NCBI RefSeq assembly: GCF_003364265.1
Contig: NZ_NXLW01000001.1
Span: 186,001-250,000, forward strand
Direction: 5' to 3'
Source of the DNA: Helicobacter aurati
GTDB lineage: Bacteria; Campylobacterota; Campylobacteria; Campylobacterales; Helicobacteraceae
Length of the DNA stretch: 64,000 bases
The notes beneath the pieces were generated by a model that was not told the origin of the DNA, did no database searches, and saw only the letters and a list, made by a program, of their open reading frames with translations. Every line of letters starts with the position of its first letter. Within the stretch, counting starts at the first letter, position 1. Shown piece by piece: positions 38,626 to 47,406 of this stretch. A program made the translations under genes and the position numbers.

Positions 38626-39393
38626 ATGAACATTTTGATAACTGGTGCTAGTTCTGGATTCGGCAAAGAATTGGCAATAAAATACGCACGTGAATGGGAT
38701 AATCTTTCCTTATATTTGATTGCAAGACGAAAAGAAAAATTAGAGGAATTGCAAAATCACATAAAACAATACGCAACACAACATACAAAGAATATTCAAG
38801 TGCATTTGGGTGTAGGTAATGTATGTGATAAAAAATTTTTGTATCAATTTACTAAATCGCTTCATGTTGATATTCTTGTCAATAATGCGGGTCTAGCTCG
38901 TGGGGTAGAGAGCGCAGATAAAATACCATTTGAAGATTGGGAAGAAATGATTGCAGTAAATATCACAGCATTAAGTTTTCTGACGCATTGCATCTTACCT
39001 AGCATGTTAAAGCAAGGCAGTGGACATATTGTTAATATAGGCTCAATAGCTGGAACTTACCCCTACTATGGTGCTAGCGTCTATGGTGCAAGTAAAGCTT
39101 TTGTAAGGCAATTTAGTCGTAATTTGCGTGCAGAGCTTTATGATAAAAACATACGAGTAACCAATATTGAACCTGGGCTATGTGATGGCAGCGATTTTTC
39201 TCTTACGCGATTTCATGGCGACAAAAATAAGGCGGATTCAATCTATGCAAAAACAACACCGCTGCATGCTAAAGATATAGCAGAGACTATATTTTGGGCA
39301 ACTAACCAACCACAACATGTTAATATCAACCATATAGAAATTATGCCAACCACACAAGCAAGTGCTGGCTTGTCAGTCCACAATAATAAATAA
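38626..39393 (+). CDS. Short-chain dehydrogenase/reductase (YdfG-like)
   Basis: A 255-residue SDR. The cofactor motif is ITGASSGFGKE (TGxxxGxG). NNAGLARG and the catalytic Ser-Tyr-Lys set are present: NIGSIAGTYPYYGASVYGASKAF. RVTNIEPGLCDGSDF follows. It is close to the malonic semialdehyde/serine dehydrogenase YdfG type, NADP-dependent. It lies 15 bases after the UspA gene, in the same operon. Confidence 0.9.
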   Translation: MNILITGASSGFGKELAIKYAREWDNLSLYLIARRKEKLEELQNHIKQYATQHTKNIQVHLGVGNVCDKKFLYQFTKSLHVDILVNNAGLARGVESADKIPFEDWEEMIAVNITALSFLTHCILPSMLKQGSGHIVNIGSIAGTYPYYGASVYGASKAFVRQFSRNLRAELYDKNIRVTNIEPGLCDGSDFSLTRFHGDKNKADSIYAKTTPLHAKDIAETIFWATNQPQHVNINHIEIMPTTQASAGLSVHNNK

Positions 39394-39634
39394 ATTTATT
39401 GAGAATAAGACAAACATCTTCTTTACTGAAACAAAATCTTCTGATTCCATTAAAACCATAATATAATCAGGCAAATGTATAAAATTGTGTAAATATCTTT
39501 TTAATAAACAGAATCAACTTCAATAGAAAATCCTTCATGAACTTTTTCAAAATACAATTATTTGAAATATATTGCTCCTTTATTAAAATAGATTCTGATT
39601 TTGCGTAAACTCTACACAATCAACAAGGAAATAC

Positions 39635-40426
39635 ATGAATACATTTTATTCCAGCACTCAAAGTCCATTATTTAATAAAGATTCTGTTCATTTTATCTTG
39701 ACAAACAAAGTATCCAATTCATACAATACGAGCAAATCACCCTACAACAGCCTTAATCTCGCTTATCATGTGGGCGATACACGCGAAAACGTACAGAGCA
39801 ATAGGCAAGCAATTATGCAAACATATTACCCCAACAAAACATTGCTCTATCTTAATCAAATCCATTCTGCAGACATTATTGATATTCAACATACAAATCT
39901 CACAACGTCCCTAGATGAAATCTTATTAGGTAACGGAGACGGAATCATTTGTGATTCTCAAGACTACGTTTGCCTTATTATGACTGCAGATTGTAACCCT
40001 ATTTTGATGTATTGTCCAACACAACGAGTTTTTGCGCTCTTGCATGCAGGAAGACTAGGCACAACAATGGGAATCGTAACAAACGGCGTAACAAAGCTTC
40101 AACAACAATACAACGTCATTGCAAGCAATATAAAAATCTTTATCGGTGCTTCCATACGAGCATGCTGTTATGAAATAGGCTTGGATATAGCAGAATATAT
40201 TAGGTTGAATTTTGGTAACAAATATTTACACTACGATATGTCTTCTAAAAACTCTATTCGATTAGATATGATTGCGATGCTCTATGATGAAATGCTTGCT
40301 TGCGGCATTTTAACTGAACACATAGAGATTCTTTCATCTTGTTCTTGTTGCGATAAACGATATTTTTCATATCGCAGAGATGGTGTAACTGGTCGCTTTG
40401 GATTATTTGCCTGCATTAAGCAGTAA
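39635..40426 (+). CDS. pgeF: Laccase-domain protein PgeF/YfiH
   Basis: A 263-residue protein of the multicopper-oxidase-like YfiH family (purine nucleoside phosphorylase or peptidoglycan editing factor). Motifs: SLNLAYHVGDTRENVQSNR, QIHSADIID, IMTADCNPILMYCP, LLHAGRLGT, GASIRACCYEIG and SSCSCCDKRYFSYRRDGVTGRFGLFA. Metal-binding His and Cys positions are kept, though HAGWRG reads HAGRLG. The upstream gap of 241 bases shows no other gene. Confidence 0.88.
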   Translation: MNTFYSSTQSPLFNKDSVHFILTNKVSNSYNTSKSPYNSLNLAYHVGDTRENVQSNRQAIMQTYYPNKTLLYLNQIHSADIIDIQHTNLTTSLDEILLGNGDGIICDSQDYVCLIMTADCNPILMYCPTQRVFALLHAGRLGTTMGIVTNGVTKLQQQYNVIASNIKIFIGASIRACCYEIGLDIAEYIRLNFGNKYLHYDMSSKNSIRLDMIAMLYDEMLACGILTEHIEILSSCSCCDKRYFSYRRDGVTGRFGLFACIKQ

Positions 40427-40529
40427 TTATTCTAATATAATGAACATAATTTTTTATAAAATTTCTAAAATAATGTTTTATTAACTATGATACAATGTTT
40501 TTCTTAATATTATAAAATTAGGAGCACAA

Positions 40530-41411
40530 ATGCAAGCCTTGATTGTAATTTTCGCAAAAAAACTACACGCTTTTTTTGTATACAGCTTTTTATTGTGCGT
40601 TGTAAGTTTCTTTGTTGCCTGTGAAAACTCTTCACAAAATAACAAAGACGCCGCACAAACAGTTAGCGCAATTGAAACAATAAAGCAAAGAGGTGTGTTA
40701 AGAGTTGGAGTATTTAGTGATAAACCTCCATTTGGCTATATTAATGCACAAGGAGAATATGATGGATTTGATGTTTTTATCGCGAAACGTATAGCGAAAG
40801 ATTTATTGGGAGATGAAAGTAAAATAGAATTTATACCTGTGGAAGCAGCCGCAAGAATACCTGCCCTGCAAGCAAACAAAGTAGATATTATCATGGCAAA
40901 CTTCACTCAAACCAAAGAAAGAGAAAGGCAAGTACTTTTTGCCAAACCCTATATGAAAGTGTCCTTAGGTGTTGTGAGCAAAAATGGTGCTATTACTGAT
41001 GTAGAGCAACTCAGAGGAAAAAAACTTATCGTTAATAAAGGTACAACAGCAGATATGTATTTTACAAAAAATACCGCTATTGGCTTAGAAGAGCTTCTAA
41101 AATTCGATCAAAACACTGAAACATTTCAAAGTTTTTTGCAGGGCAAAGCAGATGCATTATCACATGATTCCACGTTATTGTTTGCATGGGTAAAAGAAAA
41201 TCCAGATTACAAAGTAGGCATAACAGAATTAGGGGATAAGGATCAAATTGCTCCTGCAGTCAAAAAAGAAAATAAGGATCTTTTGGAATGGCTCAATAAT
41301 GAAATAACAAAGTTACAACATGAAAGATTCTTTGAGCAAGCCTATACACTGACCCTAGCTCCAGCTTTTGGTAGTGATATTACGTCTGATATGGTAATTT
41401 TTACTGATTAG
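40530..41411 (+). CDS. Amino-acid ABC transporter substrate-binding lipoprotein (CjaA-like)
   Basis: A 293-residue periplasmic binding protein with a lipobox (SFFVAC, Cys near residue 31) followed by a Ser/Asn/Asp linker. The domain is SBP family 3: RGVLRVGVFSDKPPFGYINAQGEYDGFDVFIAKRIAK, NFTQTKERERQVLFAKPYM and LRGKKLIVNKGTTADMYF. Size and lipid anchor resemble the cysteine-binding CjaA of Campylobacter. No permease is adjacent. Ligand is inferred only at the level of polar amino acids. Confidence 0.88.
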   Translation: MQALIVIFAKKLHAFFVYSFLLCVVSFFVACENSSQNNKDAAQTVSAIETIKQRGVLRVGVFSDKPPFGYINAQGEYDGFDVFIAKRIAKDLLGDESKIEFIPVEAAARIPALQANKVDIIMANFTQTKERERQVLFAKPYMKVSLGVVSKNGAITDVEQLRGKKLIVNKGTTADMYFTKNTAIGLEELLKFDQNTETFQSFLQGKADALSHDSTLLFAWVKENPDYKVGITELGDKDQIAPAVKKENKDLLEWLNNEITKLQHERFFEQAYTLTLAPAFGSDITSDMVIFTD

Positions 41412-41465
41412 CACACTCACGTAAAGCAGCTAAAACAAATCAGCCAGAATGACATTCAGCCAATA

Positions 41466-41975
41466 ATGTTTTATCAGACCTATCAATCTCCTTTGGGTAT
41501 GATACTTATGTTGGGCAACACAAAGAATCTTATTGGTTTATATTTTCAAACACAACAAGATTTCCACAAACTACAAAGCCAGCATAGCAAAAAAGAATTA
41601 CCAATATTCACACAAACAATACAATGGCTAGATTTATATTTCTCGGGCAAGACGCCCTCTTTTATGCCTCCATTACAATTAGATTCTACAAATTTTAGAT
41701 TGCATGTATGGCAAATATTGCAAACAATTCCTAAAGGAGAAACTACTACCTATAAACAAATCGCAAAGATCATCACCAAAGAAAAAGGTTTGGCAAAAAT
41801 GTCTGCACAAGCAGTAGGCGGTGCAGTAGGGGCAAATCCTATTGCTATTATTATCCCTTGTCATCGTGTAATTGGTGCAAATAATAATCTCGTAGGATAT
41901 GCAGGCGGAATCACTATAAAAAAGAAGCTTTTAGAATTGGAGGGGCTGGATATTTCTATTTTAAAAAATCCTTAA
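41466..41975 (+). CDS. ogt: Methylated-DNA-protein-cysteine methyltransferase (Ogt)
   Basis: A 169-residue suicide DNA repair enzyme that takes the alkyl group from O6-alkylguanine. The active-site motif is IIPCHRVIGANNNLVGYAGG. The helix-turn-helix region with the Arg finger (TTTYKQIAKIITKEKGLAKMSAQAVGGAVGANP) precedes it; several residues are inserted between KQIA and SAQAVGGA. Convergent with fumC. Confidence 0.92.
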   Translation: MFYQTYQSPLGMILMLGNTKNLIGLYFQTQQDFHKLQSQHSKKELPIFTQTIQWLDLYFSGKTPSFMPPLQLDSTNFRLHVWQILQTIPKGETTTYKQIAKIITKEKGLAKMSAQAVGGAVGANPIAIIIPCHRVIGANNNLVGYAGGITIKKKLLELEGLDISILKNP

Positions 41976-42018
41976 ATAAATTGATTGCTGCAAATGAAAT
42001 TATCAACAATCAATTTAT
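41976..42018. terminator. 12-bp-arm inverted repeat after ogt
   Basis: ATAAATTGATTG and its exact complement, separated by 19 bases, starting one base after the ogt stop. It shares the TTGATTG/CAATCAA word with a second palindrome at 42036. It is a plausible transcript end between convergent genes, but it has no long T-run. Confidence 0.45.
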
Positions 42019-42035
42019 AATGCGATACACAATCA

Positions 42036-42069
42036 GATTCAATCAACAATGTATCATATTGATTGAATC
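42036..42069. terminator. 11-bp-arm inverted repeat before the end of fumC
   Basis: GATTCAATCAA and its exact complement, separated by 12 bases, lying 14 bases beyond the fumC stop. With the neighbouring palindrome it makes a pair of strong stems in the convergent ogt/fumC gap. Likely a bidirectional transcript end. Confidence 0.45.
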
Positions 42070-42082
42070 AACTGTATTGAAA

Positions 42083-43474
42083 TCATGCTTTCGGTTTAAT
42101 CATATTTGCAGGCACAACGAACTTATCAAAATCCTCTGCACTTAAAAACCCTAATTCAAGACAAGACTCTTTAAGAGAAATACCTTTTTTGTGTGCATTT
42201 TTTGCAACTTTGGCAGCCTTTTCGTAGCCAATATGTGGATTAAGTGCTGTAACAAGCATAAGCGAATTGTGCAAATTATAGTCAATTTTCTCTCTATTTG
42301 CTTCAATACCTTGCGCACAATGAATATTAAACGAATGCATACCGTCTGCCAATAAATCAAGACTTTGTAAAAAATTATAGATAATCATAGGTTTATAGAC
42401 ATTGAGTTCGAAGTTTCCTTGTGAAGCCGCAAAGCCAATCGCTGCATCATTGCCCATAACTTGCACAGCAACCATAGTAAGCGATTCGCATTGTGTAGGA
42501 TTGACTTTACCTGGCATGATAGAACTGCCAGGTTCATTCTCTGGAATAAGAATCTCACCCAAACCACATCTAGGGCCACTTGCAAGCCAGCGGATATCAT
42601 TTGCTATTTTCATCAAATTTGCCGCCAATCCTTTCATTGCACCATGTGTGAAATTAATCGCATCATGACTTGTCAGCGCATGAAACTTGTTAGGGCTTGA
42701 GACAAACTTTGTCCCTGTAAGATTGCTTAACTCTTCGCTTACCTTTTCACTTAATTGTGGATGTGCATTAAGCCCAGTCCCTACCGCAGTACCACCTATT
42801 GCTAATTCTCTTAAAGTAGGTAAGCTCGCTAAGATTTGGTCTTTAGAGTGTTGTAACATGGAAAGATATCCACTAAATTCCTGCCCCAAAGTAAGCGGTG
42901 TAGCATCTTGCAAATGGGTTCTTCCAATCTTGATAATAGAATCAAATGCTTGCACTTTTGATTCAAAAGTCTTAATTAACTCATCTAAAGCAGGGATAAG
43001 TTTCTTCTCTACTTGCAGAACAGAAACGATACTCATCGCCGTAGGAAAAGTGTCGTTGGAACTTTGACTCATATTCACGTGATCGTTTGGATGTACTAAC
43101 TTCTCTTTTCTAAAATCTCCACCCATAATTTCCGTAGCACGGTTCGCTATTACTTCGTTCATGTTCATATTGCTTTGGGTACCTGAACCCGTTTGCCAAA
43201 TCGCAAGAGGGAAATTATCATCAAACTTCCCAGCCATAATCTCATCGCATGCTTGTGTAATAGCATTCTTTTTTGCATCATCAAGTTTGCCCAATTTATG
43301 GTTTGTAATAGCCAAAGCTTTTTTGAGGTTTGCAAAAGAGTAAATCAAGACTTTTGGCATTTTCTCAATGCCAATTTTAAAATTTTCAAAACTTCTTTGC
43401 GTTTGTGCTCCCCAATACTTTTCATTAGGAACTTTTATCTCACCCATCGTATCATGTTCAACTCTGTAATCCAT
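42083..43474 (-). CDS. fumC: Fumarate hydratase class II
   Basis: A 463-residue FumC of the TCA cycle. [28 protein letters not shown] starts the protein. [57 protein letters not shown] and the superfamily signature [15 protein letters not shown] are all present, so the enzyme should be active. It uses AAAGGATAGTT before ATG. A remarkable palindrome lies just upstream (43483-43520). Confidence 0.97.
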   Translation of the reverse strand: MDYRVEHDTMGEIKVPNEKYWGAQTQRSFENFKIGIEKMPKVLIYSFANLKKALAITNHKLGKLDDAKKNAITQACDEIMAGKFDDNFPLAIWQTGSGTQSNMNMNEVIANRATEIMGGDFRKEKLVHPNDHVNMSQSSNDTFPTAMSIVSVLQVEKKLIPALDELIKTFESKVQAFDSIIKIGRTHLQDATPLTLGQEFSGYLSMLQHSKDQILASLPTLRELAIGGTAVGTGLNAHPQLSEKVSEELSNLTGTKFVSSPNKFHALTSHDAINFTHGAMKGLAANLMKIANDIRWLASGPRCGLGEILIPENEPGSSIMPGKVNPTQCESLTMVAVQVMGNDAAIGFAASQGNFELNVYKPMIIYNFLQSLDLLADGMHSFNIHCAQGIEANREKIDYNLHNSLMLVTALNPHIGYEKAAKVAKNAHKKGISLKESCLELGFLSAEDFDKFVVPANMIKPKA

Positions 43475-43783
43475 AACTATCCTTTATGTTAAAATATGTA
43501 TAATGATATTTTAACATAAAATGACTATAGCTCTTGTTGGTTAAGGTGAATATCCCCATTAACATAGGATAAAGTTTATATTAAACTCACCATTACTTGG
43601 CAGCAGAATCCATTCCCAAACAAAAGATGCAATGCAAATATTCCCATTTCATACAGGTCATCATTCAATTTATTTAAACAATCTCGATAACACTGCCACA
43701 TTAAAATAACTAAAAATACAACATTCTTTATTAATTAAACTTATAATCCCGAATCGATTCTAACAAAGTTATTAGAAGTAAAA
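43475..43783. other. fumC upstream region
   Basis: 309 bases between the leuA stop and the fumC start. It holds the 38-base palindrome at 43483-43520 and a smaller one at 43573-43587 (AGTTTA, TAT, TAAACT). No gene seen. It must carry the fumC promoter. Confidence 0.5.
43483..43520. promoter_or_regulatory. 15-bp-arm perfect palindrome immediately upstream of fumC
   Basis: TTTATGTTAAAATAT, eight bases (containing TATAAT on the plus strand), then the exact complement. One edge is next to the fumC Shine-Dalgarno. It may be an operator over the promoter, or an mRNA stem that presents or hides the ribosome-binding site. Confidence 0.6.
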
Positions 43784-45364
43784 TCACACGCCACCATAAC
43801 GCAAATCTTTCTTATCTTGCAATAATTCTTTCATACGTTCAAAACTATTGAGTGCTTGAATATAGGCTTTTGCTGTTGCATAAAGCGTATCGAGGTCTTT
43901 ACCATGCCCAATAACAGGATTGTTTGTACCTTCAAAAACAACCTTTATCATAACATCTGCCATTGCATCTTTCCCACTTGTAATAGATTCTACTTTATAA
44001 TCAAGTAACTTGCCAGACACTTGACATACTCTCTCAATAGCACGCAATATACTATCCACCGCACCATTACCTAAAGCACAATCGCGTATAACTTCTCCAT
44101 TGTTTTTCCGTACACTCAATGCAGCAAGATGCGCCCCATTACTAGCTGTGCTACACTGAAGAGATTCTAAAACATAAATTTGAGGAATATGGGTGATTTC
44201 TTCGCTTACAATTGCAGAAATATCTTCATCATAAACTATCTTTTTTTGATCGCAAATGTTCTTAAATCGATTAAATGCTACATGAAGTTCTTCGTCATTA
44301 AGAGTGAATCCTAGCTGCATAATTTTATCTTTAAATGCAGCTCGTCCGCTATGCTTACCTAAAACCAAATTTTCATTGTCATAAATACCAATGTCACTAG
44401 GCTTCATAATTTCATAAGTCTCTCTGTGCTTTAAGATTCCATCCTGATGAATACCACTTTCATGGCTGAAGGCATTTTTTCCAACAATTGCCTTATTGGG
44501 CTGTGGCCTTATTCCTGTAATTTCGGCAATCAGCTTACTTGTTTTATAAATTTCTTTTGTATTAATTCTTGTGTCTAATCCCCCATATTGTTTAAAAATA
44601 TCCTTACGAGTTTTAAGAATCATAACAACTTCCTCAAGCGCACAATTTCCTGCCCGCTCACCCAATCCATTAATTGTACATTCTATTTGCCTAGCCCCTT
44701 TCATAGCTCCATAGATGGAATTTGAAACCGCTTGTCCTAAATCATTATGACAATGCACAGACAATACTGCCTTGTCCTGCACAACCTTATGCAATTGCTC
44801 TATAATTTCCCCTATTTCATGCGGTAAACGATAGCCCACTGTATCGGGCATATTGAGTGTTTTAGCACCAGATTCTATAGCTGCCAATGAAATTTCTTGC
44901 AAAAAGCTTATTTCGCTTCTACAAGCATCTTCACAGCTAAATTGAATATCATCACAGAATTCTCTTGCCCTAAGAATACTTTGAATAGCTAATTCAAGGA
45001 CTTCTTTGGGCTTTTTCTTCAATTTATATTCCATATGAATAGGAGAAGTTGCCAAGAATAAATGAATGCGGGGCTTTTTTGCATATTTGAGAGAATCTTT
45101 AGCTCTTAAAATATCGCTTTCTACACAACGAGAAAGAGAACATACTGTACTTTTTTCTACATTCTTAGCAATCTGACTAATAGATTCAAAATCGCCCGTA
45201 CTACTTGCTGCAAATCCAGCCTCAATAACATCAACACCCAATTTCTCTAATTGCAATGCTATAGCTATTTTCTCTTCAATATCCATTGATGCACCAGGGC
45301 TTTGTTCACCATCACGCAAGGTGGTATCAAATATTGTAATGATTTCTTGTTTGCAAGTATTCAT
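43784..45364 (-). CDS. leuA: 2-isopropylmalate synthase
   Basis: A 526-residue enzyme from ATG 45364 (AAGGAAATGTT before it), first step of leucine synthesis. Catalytic domain: [32 protein letters not shown] (metal His), [34 protein letters not shown]. The C-terminal allosteric dimer domain is present ([39 protein letters not shown]), so leucine feedback is likely. Divergent from rplY. Confidence 0.96.
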   Translation of the reverse strand: MNTCKQEIITIFDTTLRDGEQSPGASMDIEEKIAIALQLEKLGVDVIEAGFAASSTGDFESISQIAKNVEKSTVCSLSRCVESDILRAKDSLKYAKKPRIHLFLATSPIHMEYKLKKKPKEVLELAIQSILRAREFCDDIQFSCEDACRSEISFLQEISLAAIESGAKTLNMPDTVGYRLPHEIGEIIEQLHKVVQDKAVLSVHCHNDLGQAVSNSIYGAMKGARQIECTINGLGERAGNCALEEVVMILKTRKDIFKQYGGLDTRINTKEIYKTSKLIAEITGIRPQPNKAIVGKNAFSHESGIHQDGILKHRETYEIMKPSDIGIYDNENLVLGKHSGRAAFKDKIMQLGFTLNDEELHVAFNRFKNICDQKKIVYDEDISAIVSEEITHIPQIYVLESLQCSTASNGAHLAALSVRKNNGEVIRDCALGNGAVDSILRAIERVCQVSGKLLDYKVESITSGKDAMADVMIKVVFEGTNNPVIGHGKDLDTLYATAKAYIQALNSFERMKELLQDKKDLRYGGV

Positions 45365-45404
45365 AACATTTCCTTCAATATACAATTTGCTACTGCCAAA
45401 TATA

Positions 45405-45410
45405 TTATAC
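45405..45410 (-). promoter_or_regulatory. -10 hexamer for leuA
   Basis: TATAAT on the minus strand within GCGTATAATATA, 41 bases upstream of the leuA ATG. No clear -35. No leader peptide or attenuator was seen in the short space. Confidence 0.45.
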
Positions 45411-45455
45411 GCAAAAAATAAGAACCAACTAATTCAAAATTTACTTTCTCTATAC

Positions 45456-45461
45456 TATAAT
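45456..45461 (+). promoter_or_regulatory. -10 hexamer for rplY
   Basis: TATAAT in CTATACTATAATATATG, 37 bases upstream of the rplY ATG and divergent from the leuA promoter. Confidence 0.5.
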
Positions 45462-45497
45462 ATATGTTTTTAAATTTTTAAACTTAAGGATTCAATA

Positions 45498-46034
45498 ATG
45501 TTGGAAGGCAAAATTAGAGATAGTATCACTAAATCCAATGCAAAAGCATTAAAGCGAAATGGTTATCTAATTGCTAACATTTATGGGAAAAATGAAAGTA
45601 ACATTCATTGTGCGTTTAAACGTAATGAATTTATCAAATACATGCGCGCCAAAACAGGTCTTGTTTTTCCTGTGAAAATAGGAGAAATAAATTGTGACGT
45701 CGTTGTGCAAGAATACCAGAAAGATCCCGTTACAAATGACATTTTGCATGTGGATATGATGTTTGTAAAAAAGAATGTAACCGCGAAATTTAAAATCCCT
45801 GTTAAAGTAAGTGGTTCTCCTGTGGGGCTAAAAAACAAAGGTGTTCTTGTATTTTCTCGCAAGAGAATTGCTGTAAAATGTACGCCTGAGGTTTTACCGC
45901 AATCTTATACTCTTGATATTACCCACTTAGATGTAGGGCATACGATTCTTGTACGTGACCTACCCGCAATTGAAGGAGTAAAAGTTATTGATAAGCCATC
46001 TCTTGCGGTAGTAGGTATCATTAAAGCAAAATAA
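45498..46034 (+). CDS. rplY: 50S ribosomal protein L25 (Ctc type)
   Basis: A 178-residue two-domain L25/Ctc protein that binds 5S rRNA. The N-terminal domain carries NGYLIANIYGKNESNIHCAFKRNEF and VVVQEYQKDPVTNDILHVDMMFV; the C-terminal TL5 beta domain carries IPVKVSGSPVGLKNKGVLVF and GHTILVRDLPAIEGVKVI. In many relatives pth follows; it is not here. Confidence 0.95.
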   Translation: MLEGKIRDSITKSNAKALKRNGYLIANIYGKNESNIHCAFKRNEFIKYMRAKTGLVFPVKIGEINCDVVVQEYQKDPVTNDILHVDMMFVKKNVTAKFKIPVKVSGSPVGLKNKGVLVFSRKRIAVKCTPEVLPQSYTLDITHLDVGHTILVRDLPAIEGVKVIDKPSLAVVGIIKAK

Positions 46035-46187
46035 TCAATACTGATTGAAAGTCAAAACATAATAAAGAGCTATTTGTTGGCTCATAGCCATATATTATAT
46101 TTACTTATCCCAATCAAAGATTACCGTACGAGAAATATTTTAGTTTTATAGCCTAGTCAAGAGTCTGCTAATTTTTCAATTATAGAA

Positions 46188-47288
46188 TTATAAAGGAATT
46201 CGTATTTCGAAATATTTTTTTTCTAAATTATTAGCGCGTAACTCCCCATCGTGTGCTAATGCGATTTGTTGGCTCAAAGCCAGCCCCAAACCATGCCCTT
46301 TTAGCTTTGTTGTTTTGAAAGCTTCAAACAAAGAATTGATATCTTCAATATCTTTGCCATTATCATAGATTCTACACACTGCCTTATCTTTATCCTGAAA
46401 AAAATTGATAAGAATCTCTCCGCGCTCACATTCGCCTTCCTCAATCGCATCAATTGCATTACATAAAATATTATGAAGTGCAATCTCATAAAGTGAAAAA
46501 TCCACAAAAAAACACTTATCTTGGATAGTGAATAAAAAATCAATTTCTTTAGTGAAACCATATTCATTGATGACTTGTTTTAAACTTTGTTTAAAGTCAT
46601 TAAACTGATACCGTTGTTTATTAGCCTGCACGCCTTTAGAAAACAATAAAGTACTTTTAATAATACGTTCAACACGCCAAATAGATTTTTTCATTTCATT
46701 AACAATTTCCATAGTTTCAGAATCTACCCTTTTACTTAGCACACCGGTGAGTAAAGATAAAGAACCAATGGGATTACGTATTTCATGGGCAAGATGAGCA
46801 CTTACCTGCCCCATACTTGCTAGCCTTTCTTGCCTCTTTTGCTCGGTAATGTTGGTTGCAGTAATAATTTGCTTATGTGAAACATGTGAACTTTGTAAAA
46901 GATAAATGCTATTATCAATTCGCACTTCACTTTCTGACATATTACTATAATCTACATCTAAAAGCCCTTTTAAACTACTCGCCTTTTTATTCTGATAAAA
47001 TAGACTACCGTTGTCATTAAAGACAAGTACAGCTTGTGGTATCATCTCAAGAATAGATTCTATTAAGGCTTTGAAATCCTTAAACTCTTTTTCAATCTTA
47101 TAACTCTGCAAAATAAGCTCATGAAGAAGATTCAATAACGACTGTGTATCCCCCAACTCAAGCCCAAATGTATCTTGAATATTCGTATAGGGTAGCTTTT
47201 CTAATGAAATGATATTTTTATTAAGCTGGTGCTGTTGATAAATCTGTTTTTTTTTATTGCTCCTGGATTTTTTGTGTACTTTGTTCAT
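46188..47288 (-). CDS. flgS: FlgS-like sensor histidine kinase of the flagellar sigma-54 system
   Basis: A 366-residue soluble kinase from ATG 47288 (AAAGGATATATC before it). It has no membrane helix. A PAS-like region (IPQAVLVFNDNGSLFYQNKKA) is followed by the H-box LAHEIRNPIGSLSLLTG and an ATPase domain (IALHNILCNAIDAIEEGE, CRIYDNGKDI, GHGLGLALSQQIALAHDGEL). This is the layout of FlgS, which phosphorylates FlgR to activate RpoN-dependent rod and hook genes. Codons 12-14 are nine consecutive A, a potential slippage site. It ends the topA-panD-ybaB-PDZ cluster. Confidence 0.85.
   Translation of the reverse strand: MNKVHKKSRSNKKKQIYQQHQLNKNIISLEKLPYTNIQDTFGLELGDTQSLLNLLHELILQSYKIEKEFKDFKALIESILEMIPQAVLVFNDNGSLFYQNKKASSLKGLLDVDYSNMSESEVRIDNSIYLLQSSHVSHKQIITATNITEQKRQERLASMGQVSAHLAHEIRNPIGSLSLLTGVLSKRVDSETMEIVNEMKKSIWRVERIIKSTLLFSKGVQANKQRYQFNDFKQSLKQVINEYGFTKEIDFLFTIQDKCFFVDFSLYEIALHNILCNAIDAIEEGECERGEILINFFQDKDKAVCRIYDNGKDIEDINSLFEAFKTTKLKGHGLGLALSQQIALAHDGELRANNLEKKYFEIRIPL
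47247..47255. repeat. A9/T9 tract in the 5' end of flgS
   Basis: Nine T on the plus strand, that is AAA AAA AAA as codons 12-14 of flgS. Slippage by one base would truncate the kinase near its start. FlgS in Campylobacter jejuni is known to be subject to phase variation through A/T tracts. Confidence 0.7.
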
Positions 47289-47406
47289 GATATATCCTTT
47301 TGTAAACATTATCCAATCTCTAGCTGATTACAAATTGCAACAAAAGCTTAAGTAGAAAATGCTAGAATGCTTATTATTCAATCAAATTATTTTGTCCAAA
47401 ATATCA

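Noticed and set aside
42001-43500. Long open frames on the strand opposite fumC
   Set aside because: They are shadows of a well-conserved gene and have no family features of their own.
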